Shown here piece after piece: positions 44,301-54,375 of a DNA stretch of 64,000 bases; position 1 is the first letter of the stretch; every line of letters begins with the position of its first letter. The translations under genes were made by a program, and so were the position numbers. Location: NCBI RefSeq assembly GCF_000328475.2, contig NC_026494.1, positions 310,001-374,000 of the forward strand, given 5' to 3'. The DNA comes from Mycosarcoma maydis (Eukaryota; Basidiomycota; Ustilaginomycetes; Ustilaginales). The notes below the pieces were generated by a model. It did not search any database. It worked only from the letters and a program-made list of their open reading frames with translations, and was not told where the DNA came from.

Positions 44301-45607
44301 AGGAGCAGCTTCTTCAAGAGCAGTCCGGAATCATCGTTTTCAACATTTTGCAGGGTCAGCTGCCGGGTAACAAGAAGAACGCCCGTCTTGAGGTGCTGTT
44401 CGATGATGGCTACTGGCCCGCCTACATCACTGAAAAGGCACGAACGGCCCACCATACCTGGGACGAGGTGGGCGAATCGGTGGTCAAAGAGCTTGATTGG
44501 TCCAAGTTCCTCCTGAAACTACGAACGGGCGACGGCGACGATGATGTATTTGCCGAGTTTGCAGGCAACACCAAGGACGTTCTGGAGAAGGCTCTCAATT
44601 CGCAATATGAATTGCGACTTCATAACGCCGCCGGCGCTCAGGTGGCTAGTGTGGTGATGGAGTGCAGATATATTCCCATCAACCTGCACCTCGAACCGGT
44701 TGAGAGCGTCAACAACCAGGGTTTCCTCCGTGTAGACCTGGTCCACGCTCGTAACCTTCGGGCCGCCGATCGAGGCAACCGCTCGGACCCGTACTTCGCT
44801 TTTGTGCTCAACGGCGAGCGTTTGGCCAAGTCCAAGGTGGTGAAGAAGACGCTCAACCCAGATTTCAACGAGAATCTGGGAGAGTTCAAGGTGCCCTCTC
44901 GAGTGCATGCCGAGGCCATCTTCGAGGCGTACGACTGGGACCAGGTCGGTACGCCTGACAAGCTTGGTAAAGCGCAGGTGGATCTGGCGGTGCTCGAACC
45001 TTTTGAGCCGTTCGAGAAGACGTACGCACTCACCGGAAGTGGATCGACAGATACTTCGGAAGTGACGCTGCGCTTCGTGTTCAAGCCGGACTTTGTCACA
45101 AACCGCGAGCGAAAGGGTACCAGCATCAGCCGCACGTTTACATCCGGAGTCGCGGGAGTGGGGCGTGCTGGAGCCGGAGGTGTGATGACGGTGGGAACAG
45201 GAGTCGGCAAGGTCGGCATGGGAGTCGGCAAGGTCGGCTTTGGTGTTGGTAAGGGTGTGGTTGGTGTTGCAGGTAAGGGTGTCGGTGGTGTTACCAAAGG
45301 TGTTGGCAGCCTCATCCGTCCCGGCGGCCGCAAGGTATCGGCGAGCGAGATTGCGGCGGGTGAAGAAGCCTTGATGGTTCCAGCCATAGACGAGCCAGTG
45401 GTGCCAGCGTACGCAAGCGACGGCCTCCCCGCCTCTTCTGCTGGCGCTGGTTTGTCTGCTGGGCTCAACATCCCAGTGCCAGCTATACCGGAAAACGCGT
45501 CTCGTGCCAGCTTTGAACATGATTCACGCTCCATGGCCGAGTCGCAAGGTACACCATCGAAGCGCAGATCCAGGCTGCACAACCCTTTCAAGCGTCATGA
45601 CAAATGA
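41342..45607 (+). CDS. Tricalbin-type SMP/multi-C2 ER-plasma membrane tether
   Basis: A 1421-residue membrane-contact-site protein like yeast Tcb1-3. Residues about 1-170 are cytosolic, Ala/Glu-rich. Two close hydrophobic segments at about 178-220 (WNASVIILAVLFTYFATRL and a second one) form the ER hairpin. The SMP lipid-binding domain is at about 235-460. C2 domains follow at about 465-575, 610-720, 742-850, a divergent one at about 1000-1110, and one at about 1125-1235. Several retain the SDPY/TPDPY block and NPxF/W motifs typical of C2 domains. The C-terminus has a Gly-Val repeat (about 1270-1325) and a basic end. The family tethers cortical ER to plasma membrane and moves lipids in a Ca2+-dependent way. 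The ATG at 41342 is chosen; the frame is open three codons further only via TTG. Confidence 0.92.
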   Translation: MASILKHKDHAAAASAAVAPSEPTEEQINAAQAQDAAEYAAINARLKQNEAAGARVLEFDENATPQEKAAQAAKGMDRIKPKTAPATAESLGIASDLGGKKVDPTLSLKDVEKLNEQEKAADGSLPAGQSNVNLPPGTVAGWAAASLAARGLPLDRAVNSEEEAQRDLISTFIGESYLGYFWWNASVIILAVLFTYFATRLGGGLASIFIIGAFCSTYYNASMRRTRQRARDDITRELAKKKMVSEHESAEWINHFLSRFWLIYEPVLSATIIGIVDQILVQNCPSFLDSIRMTTFTLGTKAPRIDSVRTFPNTEEDVVMMDWKFNFTPSDVLDLTVKQARQKINPKIVLTVRIGKGFVGAGLPILLEDINFVGHIRLRMKLMSAFPHVQLVDMSFIEPPKIDYVLKPIGGNTFGFDIGNIPGLSDFIQGQIHANLGPMMYNPNVFTINLEQMMSGTPLDTAIGVLQVNIWSARNLKGVKLGGGTPDPYVALSIDNRDVLAKTSIKKGTANPQFKETKFVLLNNLNGMLTMAIMDYNEHRPDSTLGQAAFDLKELMDDPEQEHLSTPVILDAKERGEVQYSLSYYPVFKPEVGEDGQPKPLPETRSGVVRFTLHQAKELDKRSGFGGELCPKGRIKLNGQVVKDTIVIKRTTNPIFEMPIEFLVTDRKKAVITVEILDDRDLRSDPVVAYLSIRLEDLLAAKEKQQDWFPLKSSKNGRVRISAQWKPVQMSGSMNGSSGYTPAIGAVKFWIKRATDVKNVEGMTGGKSDPYVQLRARGQAVDGSTIVNNNLNPEWNEILYAPVHTLREKITLEVMDYQNTGKDRSLGNVEVDVAQLATESNSADPRVRYTGTGKQVHKDKIHLGRGIYKGQIEFDCEFLPAVNLKGAEFDERENEAVAKSGAILEEPEEEGEMPTSKVSNGSDAANGLNKVNGASESGAVINGAGAAGAAAAALGHDKKDSTTSTTAANGRPSTVAEKAEEGIFMSKEQLLQEQSGIIVFNILQGQLPGNKKNARLEVLFDDGYWPAYITEKARTAHHTWDEVGESVVKELDWSKFLLKLRTGDGDDDVFAEFAGNTKDVLEKALNSQYELRLHNAAGAQVASVVMECRYIPINLHLEPVESVNNQGFLRVDLVHARNLRAADRGNRSDPYFAFVLNGERLAKSKVVKKTLNPDFNENLGEFKVPSRVHAEAIFEAYDWDQVGTPDKLGKAQVDLAVLEPFEPFEKTYALTGSGSTDTSEVTLRFVFKPDFVTNRERKGTSISRTFTSGVAGVGRAGAGGVMTVGTGVGKVGMGVGKVGFGVGKGVVGVAGKGVGGVTKGVGSLIRPGGRKVSASEIAAGEEALMVPAIDEPVVPAYASDGLPASSAGAGLSAGLNIPVPAIPENASRASFEHDSRSMAESQGTPSKRRSRLHNPFKRHDK

Positions 45608-45986
45608 GTCCCTGTCTGTCATTAGTTCACACTCACAACTATCGCTCTATGTGGCCTAGTTGGTACCGGATCAAGGGCCACTTTGATTCGTTTGTGAATA
45701 TCAGTGCGTCACATGTTTGTTTGATCGGTGCTTTGATTGGATGATGGGCTGCGATGAGCGAGGATGATGCGAGAGTGACGGGGACGCAATGCGCTCAGCG
45801 GCGGTATGTTTTCAGAGTAGCACCCGGGGCATGAAGGGAAGAAGTGAGGCTTATTGTGCGGGGTGGAGCAGCTACAATGGACGGCTCTCGGCACGTGCAG
45901 GCGGACACAAGTGTTGCTCATGGGATGGAAGGATGCAGGTGGTGATTGCGATGAGCAAATCGGCAGAAGTGAGGTATGGATACATA
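45608..45986. other. Convergent gap tricalbin / CBP3
   Basis: 379 bp with the two 3' ends. No gene and no strong motif cluster is seen. Confidence 0.6.
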
Positions 45987-47156
45987 TCAGATACGACGGA
46001 AAGCAGCGATGCTGAGGTTGGCATTTGATGTGTGTTCGGAAGAGGTTGCTGTTGGTGGTGATTTGGGATCCAAACTGCCAAGCATGACTTCTCGGTCGGA
46101 GAGGTTTGCGAGGCGGAGCGACTCGGCACGAATGAAGGTGACGATGCGGTGGAGGTGGTAGGGAAAAGCCAACTCGGGATGCGCAGCAGCAAGGGGGTCG
46201 GTGGCGGGAAGGATGTTGGCAGGTGCTGGCATCGTAGCTGGATTGTGCGCTTGGGAAGCCAGTGTAGAAGCGTCTGCATTCGCGCGATCAGCGCCGAGAC
46301 TTTCAGCAGCCGCTCGAGCGTAGACGCTTGCATTGCGACTCGAAGCGATCCTTGGATCCGTAATCGCAGCATCCCTAGCCAATACCGGCTGACCCTCCGG
46401 ATCGTCCTTCTCGCCCTTGACCAATTTATCGACGCCTGCGAGCTTACGCTTGACGCCAGCCACAGTACCCCAACCAGCGCCCCAGATGTTCCTCCACACC
46501 GCCTGCGCCAACGTCGCATCTCCACTGGCCAACCCTTCGTCGTATCCGAGCACCGATCCGCGCTGCTGCATGTGCATATCGCGCATATACCCTTTGACGA
46601 GTCTAGACGTCTGAACACCAAATCGATCGCGCATACGAGACTCGGCATCGATGAAAAAGTGATTGATCAACTCTTGGCTGTACGTCTTGTTGGCCGCTTT
46701 GTCGAATGCTCGGAAACGCGCGAGAAGCAGGTAGACGTGAAGATTCGTAATCTGGAACCAGGTCTGGTAGGTTTCCGGTAGAGCGCAGTCACCGTACCAG
46801 AAAGCTCGCTCTATATGAGCTCGTTCAGCACATCGATCGTACAAGTCCGAGGTGACTCGGATCGAGGTAGATGTAAGCGAGTTGTAGCCCATCAATTTCG
46901 CTAGGCCCTTGACGATGGCGACTGTGACGGGGGAGTAGGGTTCCTTGGAGGGAGGCGGTGCGCTGGGAGAGAGCTGAGATGTGTGAAGCAGTGAGTTGGG
47001 CTTATCCTTGGACGACGATGATGCAGATGCCTTGTTGAGAACGGACGTAGAAGAGTATGTTCTGGTAGTGGTCATGACAGCTGTCGAAGTGCTGGGCAGC
47101 AGAATGGCGCTCCGGGTGGCCACAGCCAAGGTGGAGAAAGAAGCTTTGACAATCAT
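45987..47156 (-). CDS. CBP3: Ubiquinol-cytochrome c chaperone CBP3
   Basis: A 389-residue mitochondrial protein. CBP3/UQCC1 proteins help translation and stabilisation of cytochrome b and so assembly of respiratory complex III. The N-terminus (about 1-50) lacks acidic residues and is Ser/Thr/Arg-rich, as in a mitochondrial targeting sequence. The conserved chaperone domain is at about 85-240, with FWYGDCALPETYQTWFQIT and a FRAFDKAANKTYSQELINHFF-like block. After an insertion of roughly 90 Ala/Asp/Pro-rich residues (about 245-335), a final helix HLHRIVTFIRAESLRL resumes the family pattern. The start ATG is at 47156. It is transcribed away from the PP2C gene, 666 bp apart; both products seem mitochondrial. 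Confidence 0.9.
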   Translation of the reverse strand: MIVKASFSTLAVATRSAILLPSTSTAVMTTTRTYSSTSVLNKASASSSSKDKPNSLLHTSQLSPSAPPPSKEPYSPVTVAIVKGLAKLMGYNSLTSTSIRVTSDLYDRCAERAHIERAFWYGDCALPETYQTWFQITNLHVYLLLARFRAFDKAANKTYSQELINHFFIDAESRMRDRFGVQTSRLVKGYMRDMHMQQRGSVLGYDEGLASGDATLAQAVWRNIWGAGWGTVAGVKRKLAGVDKLVKGEKDDPEGQPVLARDAAITDPRIASSRNASVYARAAAESLGADRANADASTLASQAHNPATMPAPANILPATDPLAAAHPELAFPYHLHRIVTFIRAESLRLANLSDREVMLGSLDPKSPPTATSSEHTSNANLSIAAFRRI

Positions 47157-47822
47157 TGTGCGATGTGAGCCGTCGTTTATGAGACGTAGTACTGTTCAAG
47201 GTGAAGGAAGAGGTTCATGAGGTTCACCTCCCTTTCTTAGTGTCTGTGAGATGGGGGTCAAGCCAAGTTTTGGCAGCCAATCGTGAATTCGTTTTTCTTT
47301 GGTAACCAAAACTCACGACTTGCTTTCTTCGCCGAAGGCGCCTGTCAAAACCAAAACGTGGGTGGAGGCGGATCTGAATCGAGCACCTTTGAAATCAATC
47401 CCCGATAAAGTTCCAAAATCGCGACCCCAAATCGCAGACGATCACCGATAGATGATGAGATTTTTTGAAATTTTTTTTCTCCAACAATTCGTGATTGCGA
47501 ATCGTCAATCACGAATCATGAGTTTTGCCGAATGGGACGTACGGGTAAGACGGGGTTGTGGATGCATGCACCGTCATCACACGAAACGCTCACACGGCTG
47601 CAAGTCATAGTTGTAAGTGTGCAAAGCGGAGCGACTGCGGGTGCAAACCACGAACACGGAACGTGGAACCCAACCACGATTCGTGAATGATTCTTGCGTT
47701 GGACCCTGCCCGAAGGGCTACTCTCAACTTATGACGCCGGTTTGCTCTCTCCTTCATCAACATCAACGCCATCATCATCGATACAGTGCTGTGCTACACA
47801 TCGCAGTGTAGATACATGAGCT
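47157..47822. other. Shared divergent promoter region CBP3 / PP2C
   Basis: 666 bp between two ATGs on opposite strands. No gene inside. It carries several palindromic motif copies: around 47280 (AATCGTGAATTCG), 47487-47520 (ATTCGTGATTGCGAATCG then TCACGAATCATGAG) and CACGATTCGTG at 47675-47685. An ATG at 47816 starts a short out-of-frame uORF in the PP2C leader. Confidence 0.65.
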
Positions 47823-49613
47823 ATGATAAAGTCGGCTGGCGGAGCGGTCGCGGGACCTTCCCGTCTTCGAACGGCTATGTCTACCCCGTCCAAGCCACTT
47901 CGATCGGTCCAGATTCGATCTGCTGTGTATACAACGTGTAGGAGTTCATCGGATCGATTTGCTGCCTCTCAAACATCCTCTTTGTTGCCAGGCAAAGGCA
48001 AGCAGAGGGAGAATGACGCGTCTACCCTGTCGACTATCTCGTGTGGGTGTCACTTTCAGCAGCGGCGTCATCAGCAGACGTTTGTCCGTACGGTTTCGCC
48101 AGCCGGCGCGCAAGTTCGTGTCCAGCTCAAGTCGACCCGCAGCGGCGTGTTCGGCCTGTCGACCAGCCGTGGTACACGCGCGTACCAAGAAGATACCGCG
48201 TCTGTATCGTGTCTGCACGTGCCCGTGGACGAGCTGAGGCGCAACTACCTCAAGCTTCACTCACTTTCGTCGTCAGCTGCAGGTGCAGCTGCGGCCAATG
48301 CTGCATTGGAGTGGGACCCAGAGAAAGCAGGCGGAGAAGAGCTGGCTGGTCAGGTGGTCTGGTTTGGGTGCTTCGATGGACATGGTGGTCAGCAAGTGTC
48401 AAGCTTCTTGCGTGATCAACTCCACCGAACATTCGAAAGCGTCGAGAAGGACATGGTCACAGATACCGTGCAGTATACAAGGGAACTTGGAGGATACTTT
48501 CGGCGATTCACTGGAGGCGTACTCGAGCGATGGGTGCGAAAAGATAGACTAAAACCTGTGCGAGCCATCGCCGCCGCTGGACGGCGGCCTCCGACATTAG
48601 CAAATACAGCCAAGACAACAGAGGCCGGCTCAAAGCAGGATGATGTCAGATACAAGAGCACGGAGGAACAAGTGGACCATCTCACCAAGCCGGATTCGTT
48701 GTCCGATATGTTGAGCGATGAAGGTCAAGCGCAAGATTCGAGCAAGACGATCCTCCAGCCTACTCGTCAAGACGGGGCTGTCAAGATCGGCGGTAATGTG
48801 GATGGACTCGGCAAGAAGACAGCTGGAAGTGAACTGCCTGCTGGAAGCGCAGAGCTAGGCTGGGATAAGCTGATCGAGCGTATCCCGCCTCCCGAAGGAA
48901 TGGAGAAAGAGACCATGACTATGGCCGAGCGTCTCACTCTGGCGTGGCTCGTCGCAGATCGACAGATCCAGAGTTCACCTGAACTCGATGTTGGGGGTAG
49001 CACAGCTTCGGTGGCTTTGCTTCACTCGCTGGACATGCCTTCGATCCCGTGGTATTCGTCCGAATTTGTGGGTCTGCATGTTGCACATGTAGGCGACACG
49101 CGCATGCTCATGTGTTCTGTGAAAGACGGTAAGGCTGTCCCGCTTACTAGTTACCACCATCCCGACGATCGATCCGAGTCAGAGCGACTGCGCAAGATGG
49201 GCGCCGGAATGATCACCGATTCGTTCGGCGAGGCGAGATGGATGGGTGCGTTGGCCAACACGCGTGCATTTGGCGACTCGCGATTCAAAAAGGTCGGCAT
49301 CACGGTGGAGCCCGAGATCTTTTCGCAGGTGATCCGCGGAAGCGACTACGGCTTCGTGATTGCATTCAGCGATGGTGTCGGTGGCGTCATGTCGGACCAA
49401 GAGGTGGTGGATCTGTGCAGGAACGCGAAACACCCGACTCAGGCAGCGCAGAACGTACTGACATTTGCAGAAGAGCTGGGCGCACAGGATAACTGCACAG
49501 TCATCGTGATTCCGCTCAAAGGTTGGGCCAAGGTTGGAGGTCAAGATGTGACCCGAGAGAGGCGCGAAATGCGCCGGTCCAAGATTGACCTTTATCGAGA
49601 CAACCGCAGGTAA
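47823..49613 (+). CDS. PP2C-family Ser/Thr phosphatase, probably mitochondrial (Ptc6-like)
   Basis: A 596-residue metal-dependent protein phosphatase. PP2C motifs appear in order: RAYQED near 118, CFDGHGG near 183, VGDTR near 423, the WMGALANTRAFGD block near 473-485, FSDGVGG near 515 and DNCT near 556. The Asp residues that bind Mg/Mn are all present, so the enzyme should be active. Residues 1-70 are rich in Arg/Ser/Ala and poor in acid, like a mitochondrial presequence. A long insertion (about 225-370), Lys/Gln/Ser-rich, separates the first motifs from the rest. Resemblance to yeast mitochondrial Ptc6/Aup1, which is linked to mitophagy and pyruvate dehydrogenase regulation, is by motif layout only. 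The start ATG is at 47823, close to the divergent CBP3. Confidence 0.85.
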   Translation: MIKSAGGAVAGPSRLRTAMSTPSKPLRSVQIRSAVYTTCRSSSDRFAASQTSSLLPGKGKQRENDASTLSTISCGCHFQQRRHQQTFVRTVSPAGAQVRVQLKSTRSGVFGLSTSRGTRAYQEDTASVSCLHVPVDELRRNYLKLHSLSSSAAGAAAANAALEWDPEKAGGEELAGQVVWFGCFDGHGGQQVSSFLRDQLHRTFESVEKDMVTDTVQYTRELGGYFRRFTGGVLERWVRKDRLKPVRAIAAAGRRPPTLANTAKTTEAGSKQDDVRYKSTEEQVDHLTKPDSLSDMLSDEGQAQDSSKTILQPTRQDGAVKIGGNVDGLGKKTAGSELPAGSAELGWDKLIERIPPPEGMEKETMTMAERLTLAWLVADRQIQSSPELDVGGSTASVALLHSLDMPSIPWYSSEFVGLHVAHVGDTRMLMCSVKDGKAVPLTSYHHPDDRSESERLRKMGAGMITDSFGEARWMGALANTRAFGDSRFKKVGITVEPEIFSQVIRGSDYGFVIAFSDGVGGVMSDQEVVDLCRNAKHPTQAAQNVLTFAEELGAQDNCTVIVIPLKGWAKVGGQDVTRERREMRRSKIDLYRDNRR

Positions 49614-51110
49614 AGACCAATTACGAATGATGTAAACCCTCTTTCCACCGGTCGGAGCGGAAGCTTGACCGAATCACGAATGTCGTGATCGACATGAAGA
49701 GCTGCCAGAGCTGAGCAAGTCGTAAGTGTGCGAGATTGCCCGATTGACTGAATCCATCGGGCTAAGGACGCGTCTTGGCAAAAACCAAAATCGTATCGCA
49801 CGTTGAGACGAGAATCGTGAATCGTGAATCACGAATGCTGTTAGGAAGAACCGTGGACACAGCGCTGGATCGAGTCGCGTAAATGAGCTTGAATCTGCAG
49901 TTATCGGAGCAGGTATACTGCAAAAAGCTCCTTGTTAGCTCTCTGAGACGACGCTACTCTAGATTTGAAGCGTGCCGTCATCATCAAACAACATCAAAGC
50001 TGATACGTTGAAAGGCTGAGCTGGTTAATGAGTCACGAGTGGTGCCGTTCGGTCGCGGAATTCAGGATTGATAGAGCTAGTTGCTTGACGCTTTGAACGC
50101 CAACATGACTTTTGACTTGCAGAAATCCTAGACCCAAACCGACGTGCCAGAGTCACAGAGAGTCTCACTCCTTGAGTAGAGTGACGAGTGGAGCAGAAAT
50201 GGACTAATATACACTCATACGGGCGTATGGCCACGCGTAACGCACAACGCACAACGCACAACTCACAACTTCACGATTCGTGATTGCTTCGCCAAACGCG
50301 CTTTCTTCGTGCTTGTCAATTAAGGAAAACGATTTCCTCCATTCGTGATTTTGGGTCACGTTTCCACAGATGTCCGGCCTTGTTAGCATTCATACTCTAG
50401 CTAGACCTTCTCGATACCATGAAGGAGAGGCACTTTGCATGCGAAATACGAACAATCTAGTCGCGGGCTCCAGACTCTATCCACGCTTTGGGCCAGGTAT
50501 GTGAAGGACGCGAGGACGAGGAGCTTACACGATCAGAAGAAGCTCTCTGTGAGGTTGTCAGCTGCAGCTCCAAACTGATGCGGCAGCGCACAGGCTGAGT
50601 GGAAATTTTGTATCGCTATACTTGCCCTCTCGGTCCGTGTCCTCCTCTGTCATCACTCTCAGTCACGTCAAAGTGGGACTCACGACTCGCTTGAGCTTTT
50701 CGTGCTTTCCTCTGTTCCTCATTACGATCTCCTTGACCCAATCTCTTTAGTCCTCATCATTTTGGATTTCAACATTCCTCCCGCTTCTTCACTTCCGCCC
50801 GACCTCGACCTCACCCCCATACATCTCACACCTCCCTCCTCTTTCGCGTATCCTGGCTGCATCGTCCGTCTTTTGTCAACCGTACCCTGCCCAAGCCTAC
50901 AGATTACGCGCACCCATCAAAGCCGCATCAAACGTCTTGTCTCGGTCACGCACACCCCACTGATCCTACTCGCAGCGAATCGCTTTCACTGGACAGGCGT
51001 CGTTACCCTTACATCTGCATTATCTCGGCACCAACGTCGGCTTTTCCCTCCCGGTCGTCCAGCCGTGCATCTCTTTCTTACACCTGTCTGCTGAAACTCT
51101 TTTTCCGATC
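49614..51110. other. Intergenic region upstream of ITC1
   Basis: About 1.5 kb without a gene. It contains GAATCGTGAATCGTGAATCACGAAT near 49811-49835, the period-7 tract at 50240-50274 and the palindrome at 50271-50283. From about 50680 to 51110 the plus strand is strongly C/T-rich and likely holds the ITC1 transcription start and leader. Confidence 0.6.
50240..50274. repeat. Period-7 tract ACGCACA running into a palindrome
   Basis: ACGCACA x3, ACTCACA, ACTTCAC keep a 7-bp period and merge with the palindrome TCACGATTCGTGA at 50271-50283. The units mutate stepwise toward the TCACGA core of the dispersed family. Confidence 0.88.
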
Positions 51111-54100
51111 ATGCCGCTGGTCAAACGAAAACCCGTCGAGCCCTTCCCACCTCCCACCGCCACAGGCTCCGAAGATCCTGATGTCTTCTATCTCGCTGCC
51201 ACCGGTGAGGTTTTTGCCGACTTTGAAACCTACTCAAATCGCCTCAGCTTCTACAACCAAAAGATTTTTCAATGCGAGCTTACCGGCAAAATCAACCTGA
51301 CCTACTTTGAGGCGCTCAAGAGCGAACGCAAGGAGGCCATCGCGCTCCACAAGATCTTCCCAGAACAGCTCAAGGCTCCTGTTCTCAAGGCGGTCCAATT
51401 CCAAATCACCGGCCGCATTGACGAGCTCGTCGATCGCGTATATGATCGCTTCAAGGACCGCTTCTTCCCCGGCGAGACTGTCTACTTTGATCTCGATGGC
51501 GACAAATACTTTGCTCGCATGACCAAGGTCGACCCACCCGCCAACTCAGTTGCTGTGTCCAAAACAGACGACCTTGATCATGTCAAGCTAGAACCCAACG
51601 GTCACGCCCATTCTTCCTCGTCGACCCAACGAGCCTTCCCCTCTTCCACCCCCATCCACTCTATCGGCACCAACTTGAGCATTGAATTTGAGCAAGGCGT
51701 GCAACTCGACAATCCAGCGCAGTACGTCTATACGGTTGACCTGATCGATGACGAGGATGAGCCTACAGGCGGCACCCACATCACTTCATCCGAAAAGCTC
51801 AGCCGCGATCGTCTTGCCTTCTCAAAGACCATCCTCCGCAAGTACCTGCGCGACTGCATCCTTCGCGCAGCCAACATTGGCGCAGAATGGAGAGTCAAGG
51901 AATGGCTCGCCGTCAAATACGGTATCCCTCTCGAGCCCACGGACGAGATCATGGAAAAGAACGAGGCTCTCAAAGATGCTAAGCTTTCTAAACGTAAAAA
52001 GTATCTGCTCACAGACGCAGAGGATTCATCGGCCTCAACAAGCAAGAAGCCCAAAGCAGAGGGCAAGAAACTCAGCGCCGCAGCACAGCGCAAAGCTGAC
52101 GAGGCCGAAAAAGCCGCCTTAGAAAAGGCGAAAGAGGAAGAGAGGCTCCGCAAGAAGAATCTCAAGTATCCCATCGAGGATCTCGAGCTCGATCCCATCA
52201 CCAGGCGTGAGCTTCTGTTCAAGATGCCGGGCGAGCTCGAACGACGCAAGGAGCGGCCACTCCCGGCTCGTGGCGAACACGCACTGCCAGTGCCTGAGGA
52301 GCTGTTTGAGGCCTTCCTCGGCACGTATTACTTTCTCATATCCAAAGGCAAGCCGCTTCTCCTCTCGCCTTTCACCATGGACGACTACGAGCAGGCGCTT
52401 CATCACCGGCTGTCGGATCCACCGTGTACGCTCATCAACGAGATTCACCGGACGTTGATCAATCTCATTGTCCGCGATGGAGGTTCCAGTCTGGTCGCCC
52501 AAGGCTCGGCGCTCGTTGCCAGCCTTGATGATGCTGCGTCCGCCCCGCCCAGCACCAACGGCGATGCAGACGATCAAGCTGCAAGCGAAGCCGGCTCTGA
52601 TGTCGACGAACTCGACCCCACCCCCAACGGCGCTCCAACCAATGGCAACGGAAACGGTGCTAGCAACCATGCGGACGCTGAAGCCATCACCGGCCTGCTC
52701 GAAGCGGCGCACCAACTCAGCAAAGGATGGGAGAAGCTCATCATCCGCCCCGACAACCGTCGCGAGCGATGGGAGAACAGTCTGATTGGCCTCATCGCTG
52801 CTCGTGCTACGTCGGACTTGCTTCCACGCAGGATCGGCATTCTCTCCCATCTTACCGCAGTCGAGCATGCTGAAGGCTACATTGACGGAAAGTTCGAGGC
52901 CGAATTGTACGACACTCCTTCGCAGAGGTATCCGCTCTTGACCCTGGCTGACAAGCTGCAGATACTTGATTTCCTGTGCATCCTGGCTGTCGAGACGAAA
53001 CCGGTCAAAGCGTTTTACGACGAGTGCGAAGCTCAACTGACCGAGCTCAGGAAGGAAAAGATCGAGGTGAGCCGAAGCAAGAAGGAATTAGCGAATGCAT
53101 GGGGAGAATTCGAAGGCAGCAAGAAAGAGGACAAGGAGGGGGACGAGCAAGAGGGAGAGGATAGAGTAGAAGAAGAAGAGAAGGACGAGGAAGAGGGTGA
53201 GGACGAGGAAGGAGTGGATGGTGTAGAGGACGAGGAAGAGGAAGAGGAAGAAGAGGAAGAAGACGAACTGGCTTCCGACTCTGACACGCGATCGACACGA
53301 GAAGATTCGAGCTTCTCGGACAGCGGGCGAGGCGGACGCGGTGGCGGATCGCGTCAAGAAATCTTGCGTCAGAAAGCGATTGAGAAGCAGGCGCGGGAAG
53401 CGGCACGTCGATTGGAAGAAGCCAAAGCGCGCGAGGCGCACAGAGCGAAGCTTGCTGAGAACAAGATTCTCGCTGCGCAACGAAAGAAGCTCGAAGAAGA
53501 GGAGAGCAAGCTGGCTCGACGAGACGAGACGATCGATCGCGAGTTCCGACGACTGATTCTTGCGTCACGCATGACGCCGTTGGGACGCGATCGGTTCGGC
53601 GATAAGTACTGGTGGTTTGACGGGGTCGGTTCATGCTCGCTGGTGACTGGATCGGAGAAAGCTACATACCAGACCGGTCGACTGTTCATTCAAGGAGCCA
53701 GTGTGGACGAAGTATCGCTGCTTATCCCTGATCCTCCAACGACGCCCGTCAAGACGTCGGCGTATGCGCACCTCTTGCACCCACCCATCAGCGCCGAGCT
53801 GATCGCCACGCGGCGTGCAGCCGAACTCGGCGGGCCGGACGGTACGCTCCTCCCCAACGAATGGGCGGTCTACAGCGACCCGGAACGCGTCGAGCAATTC
53901 TACGCCTGGCTTCGCCCCAAAGGTCACCGCGAACACCAACTCAAACAGCAGCTCGGCAGACTCAAGCATTACATCGAAACTGGCATGAAGAAGCGCAATG
54001 CCGACCTGACCGCACATCTAAAAGACCTCCCAGACGCCGTCAGGCGCAGCGCTAGAAGTATCAAGGATCACGCTGCTGCAAACGCCACCACCAGGTTGGG

Positions 54101-54140
54101 CTACATGGCTTGGAAGAACTCCTTGGAAAAGGCAAAGTGA
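51111..54140 (+). CDS. ITC1: ISWI chromatin-remodelling subunit Itc1 (WAC/DDT)
   Basis: A 1009-residue nuclear protein of the Itc1/ACF1 family, the large accessory subunit of ISWI remodellers that space nucleosomes and repress genes. The N-terminus MPLVKRKPVEPFPPP and the block around residues 20-125 (FADFETYSNRLSFYNQK, CELTGKINLTYFEALKSE) form a WAC domain. The DDT domain is at about 394-457 (LFEAFLGTYYFLISKGKPL). WHIM-type helices lie at about 550-632 and a WSD-like block around FGDKYWWFDGVG near 830. Between them are a very acidic run (about 667-727), then a charged Arg/Glu/Ala helix (about 754-813). This architecture matches yeast Itc1 closely. The start ATG follows a C/T-rich leader and no introns are needed. 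Confidence 0.93.
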   Translation: MPLVKRKPVEPFPPPTATGSEDPDVFYLAATGEVFADFETYSNRLSFYNQKIFQCELTGKINLTYFEALKSERKEAIALHKIFPEQLKAPVLKAVQFQITGRIDELVDRVYDRFKDRFFPGETVYFDLDGDKYFARMTKVDPPANSVAVSKTDDLDHVKLEPNGHAHSSSSTQRAFPSSTPIHSIGTNLSIEFEQGVQLDNPAQYVYTVDLIDDEDEPTGGTHITSSEKLSRDRLAFSKTILRKYLRDCILRAANIGAEWRVKEWLAVKYGIPLEPTDEIMEKNEALKDAKLSKRKKYLLTDAEDSSASTSKKPKAEGKKLSAAAQRKADEAEKAALEKAKEEERLRKKNLKYPIEDLELDPITRRELLFKMPGELERRKERPLPARGEHALPVPEELFEAFLGTYYFLISKGKPLLLSPFTMDDYEQALHHRLSDPPCTLINEIHRTLINLIVRDGGSSLVAQGSALVASLDDAASAPPSTNGDADDQAASEAGSDVDELDPTPNGAPTNGNGNGASNHADAEAITGLLEAAHQLSKGWEKLIIRPDNRRERWENSLIGLIAARATSDLLPRRIGILSHLTAVEHAEGYIDGKFEAELYDTPSQRYPLLTLADKLQILDFLCILAVETKPVKAFYDECEAQLTELRKEKIEVSRSKKELANAWGEFEGSKKEDKEGDEQEGEDRVEEEEKDEEEGEDEEGVDGVEDEEEEEEEEEEDELASDSDTRSTREDSSFSDSGRGGRGGGSRQEILRQKAIEKQAREAARRLEEAKAREAHRAKLAENKILAAQRKKLEEEESKLARRDETIDREFRRLILASRMTPLGRDRFGDKYWWFDGVGSCSLVTGSEKATYQTGRLFIQGASVDEVSLLIPDPPTTPVKTSAYAHLLHPPISAELIATRRAAELGGPDGTLLPNEWAVYSDPERVEQFYAWLRPKGHREHQLKQQLGRLKHYIETGMKKRNADLTAHLKDLPDAVRRSARSIKDHAAANATTRLGYMAWKNSLEKAK

Positions 54141-54375
54141 CCATTCCGTATTATTCCACGATCCACTGCCATGCTTGTCATGTAATACCTTGGTTTAGAG
54201 CTCTCAAACAATCACTGGTCGCGCTTGGGAATGTGGAAACGACGATCGAGATGTGAGACAATGCTGACATGGGACAGGCCATGTCAATTGCGAATTGTGT
54301 GGCACAGACAAGATGTGATGGTCGCATAGGTTGCTAGAATTGGCGATCAGGGTCACGGATGGTGGGGGCGATAGC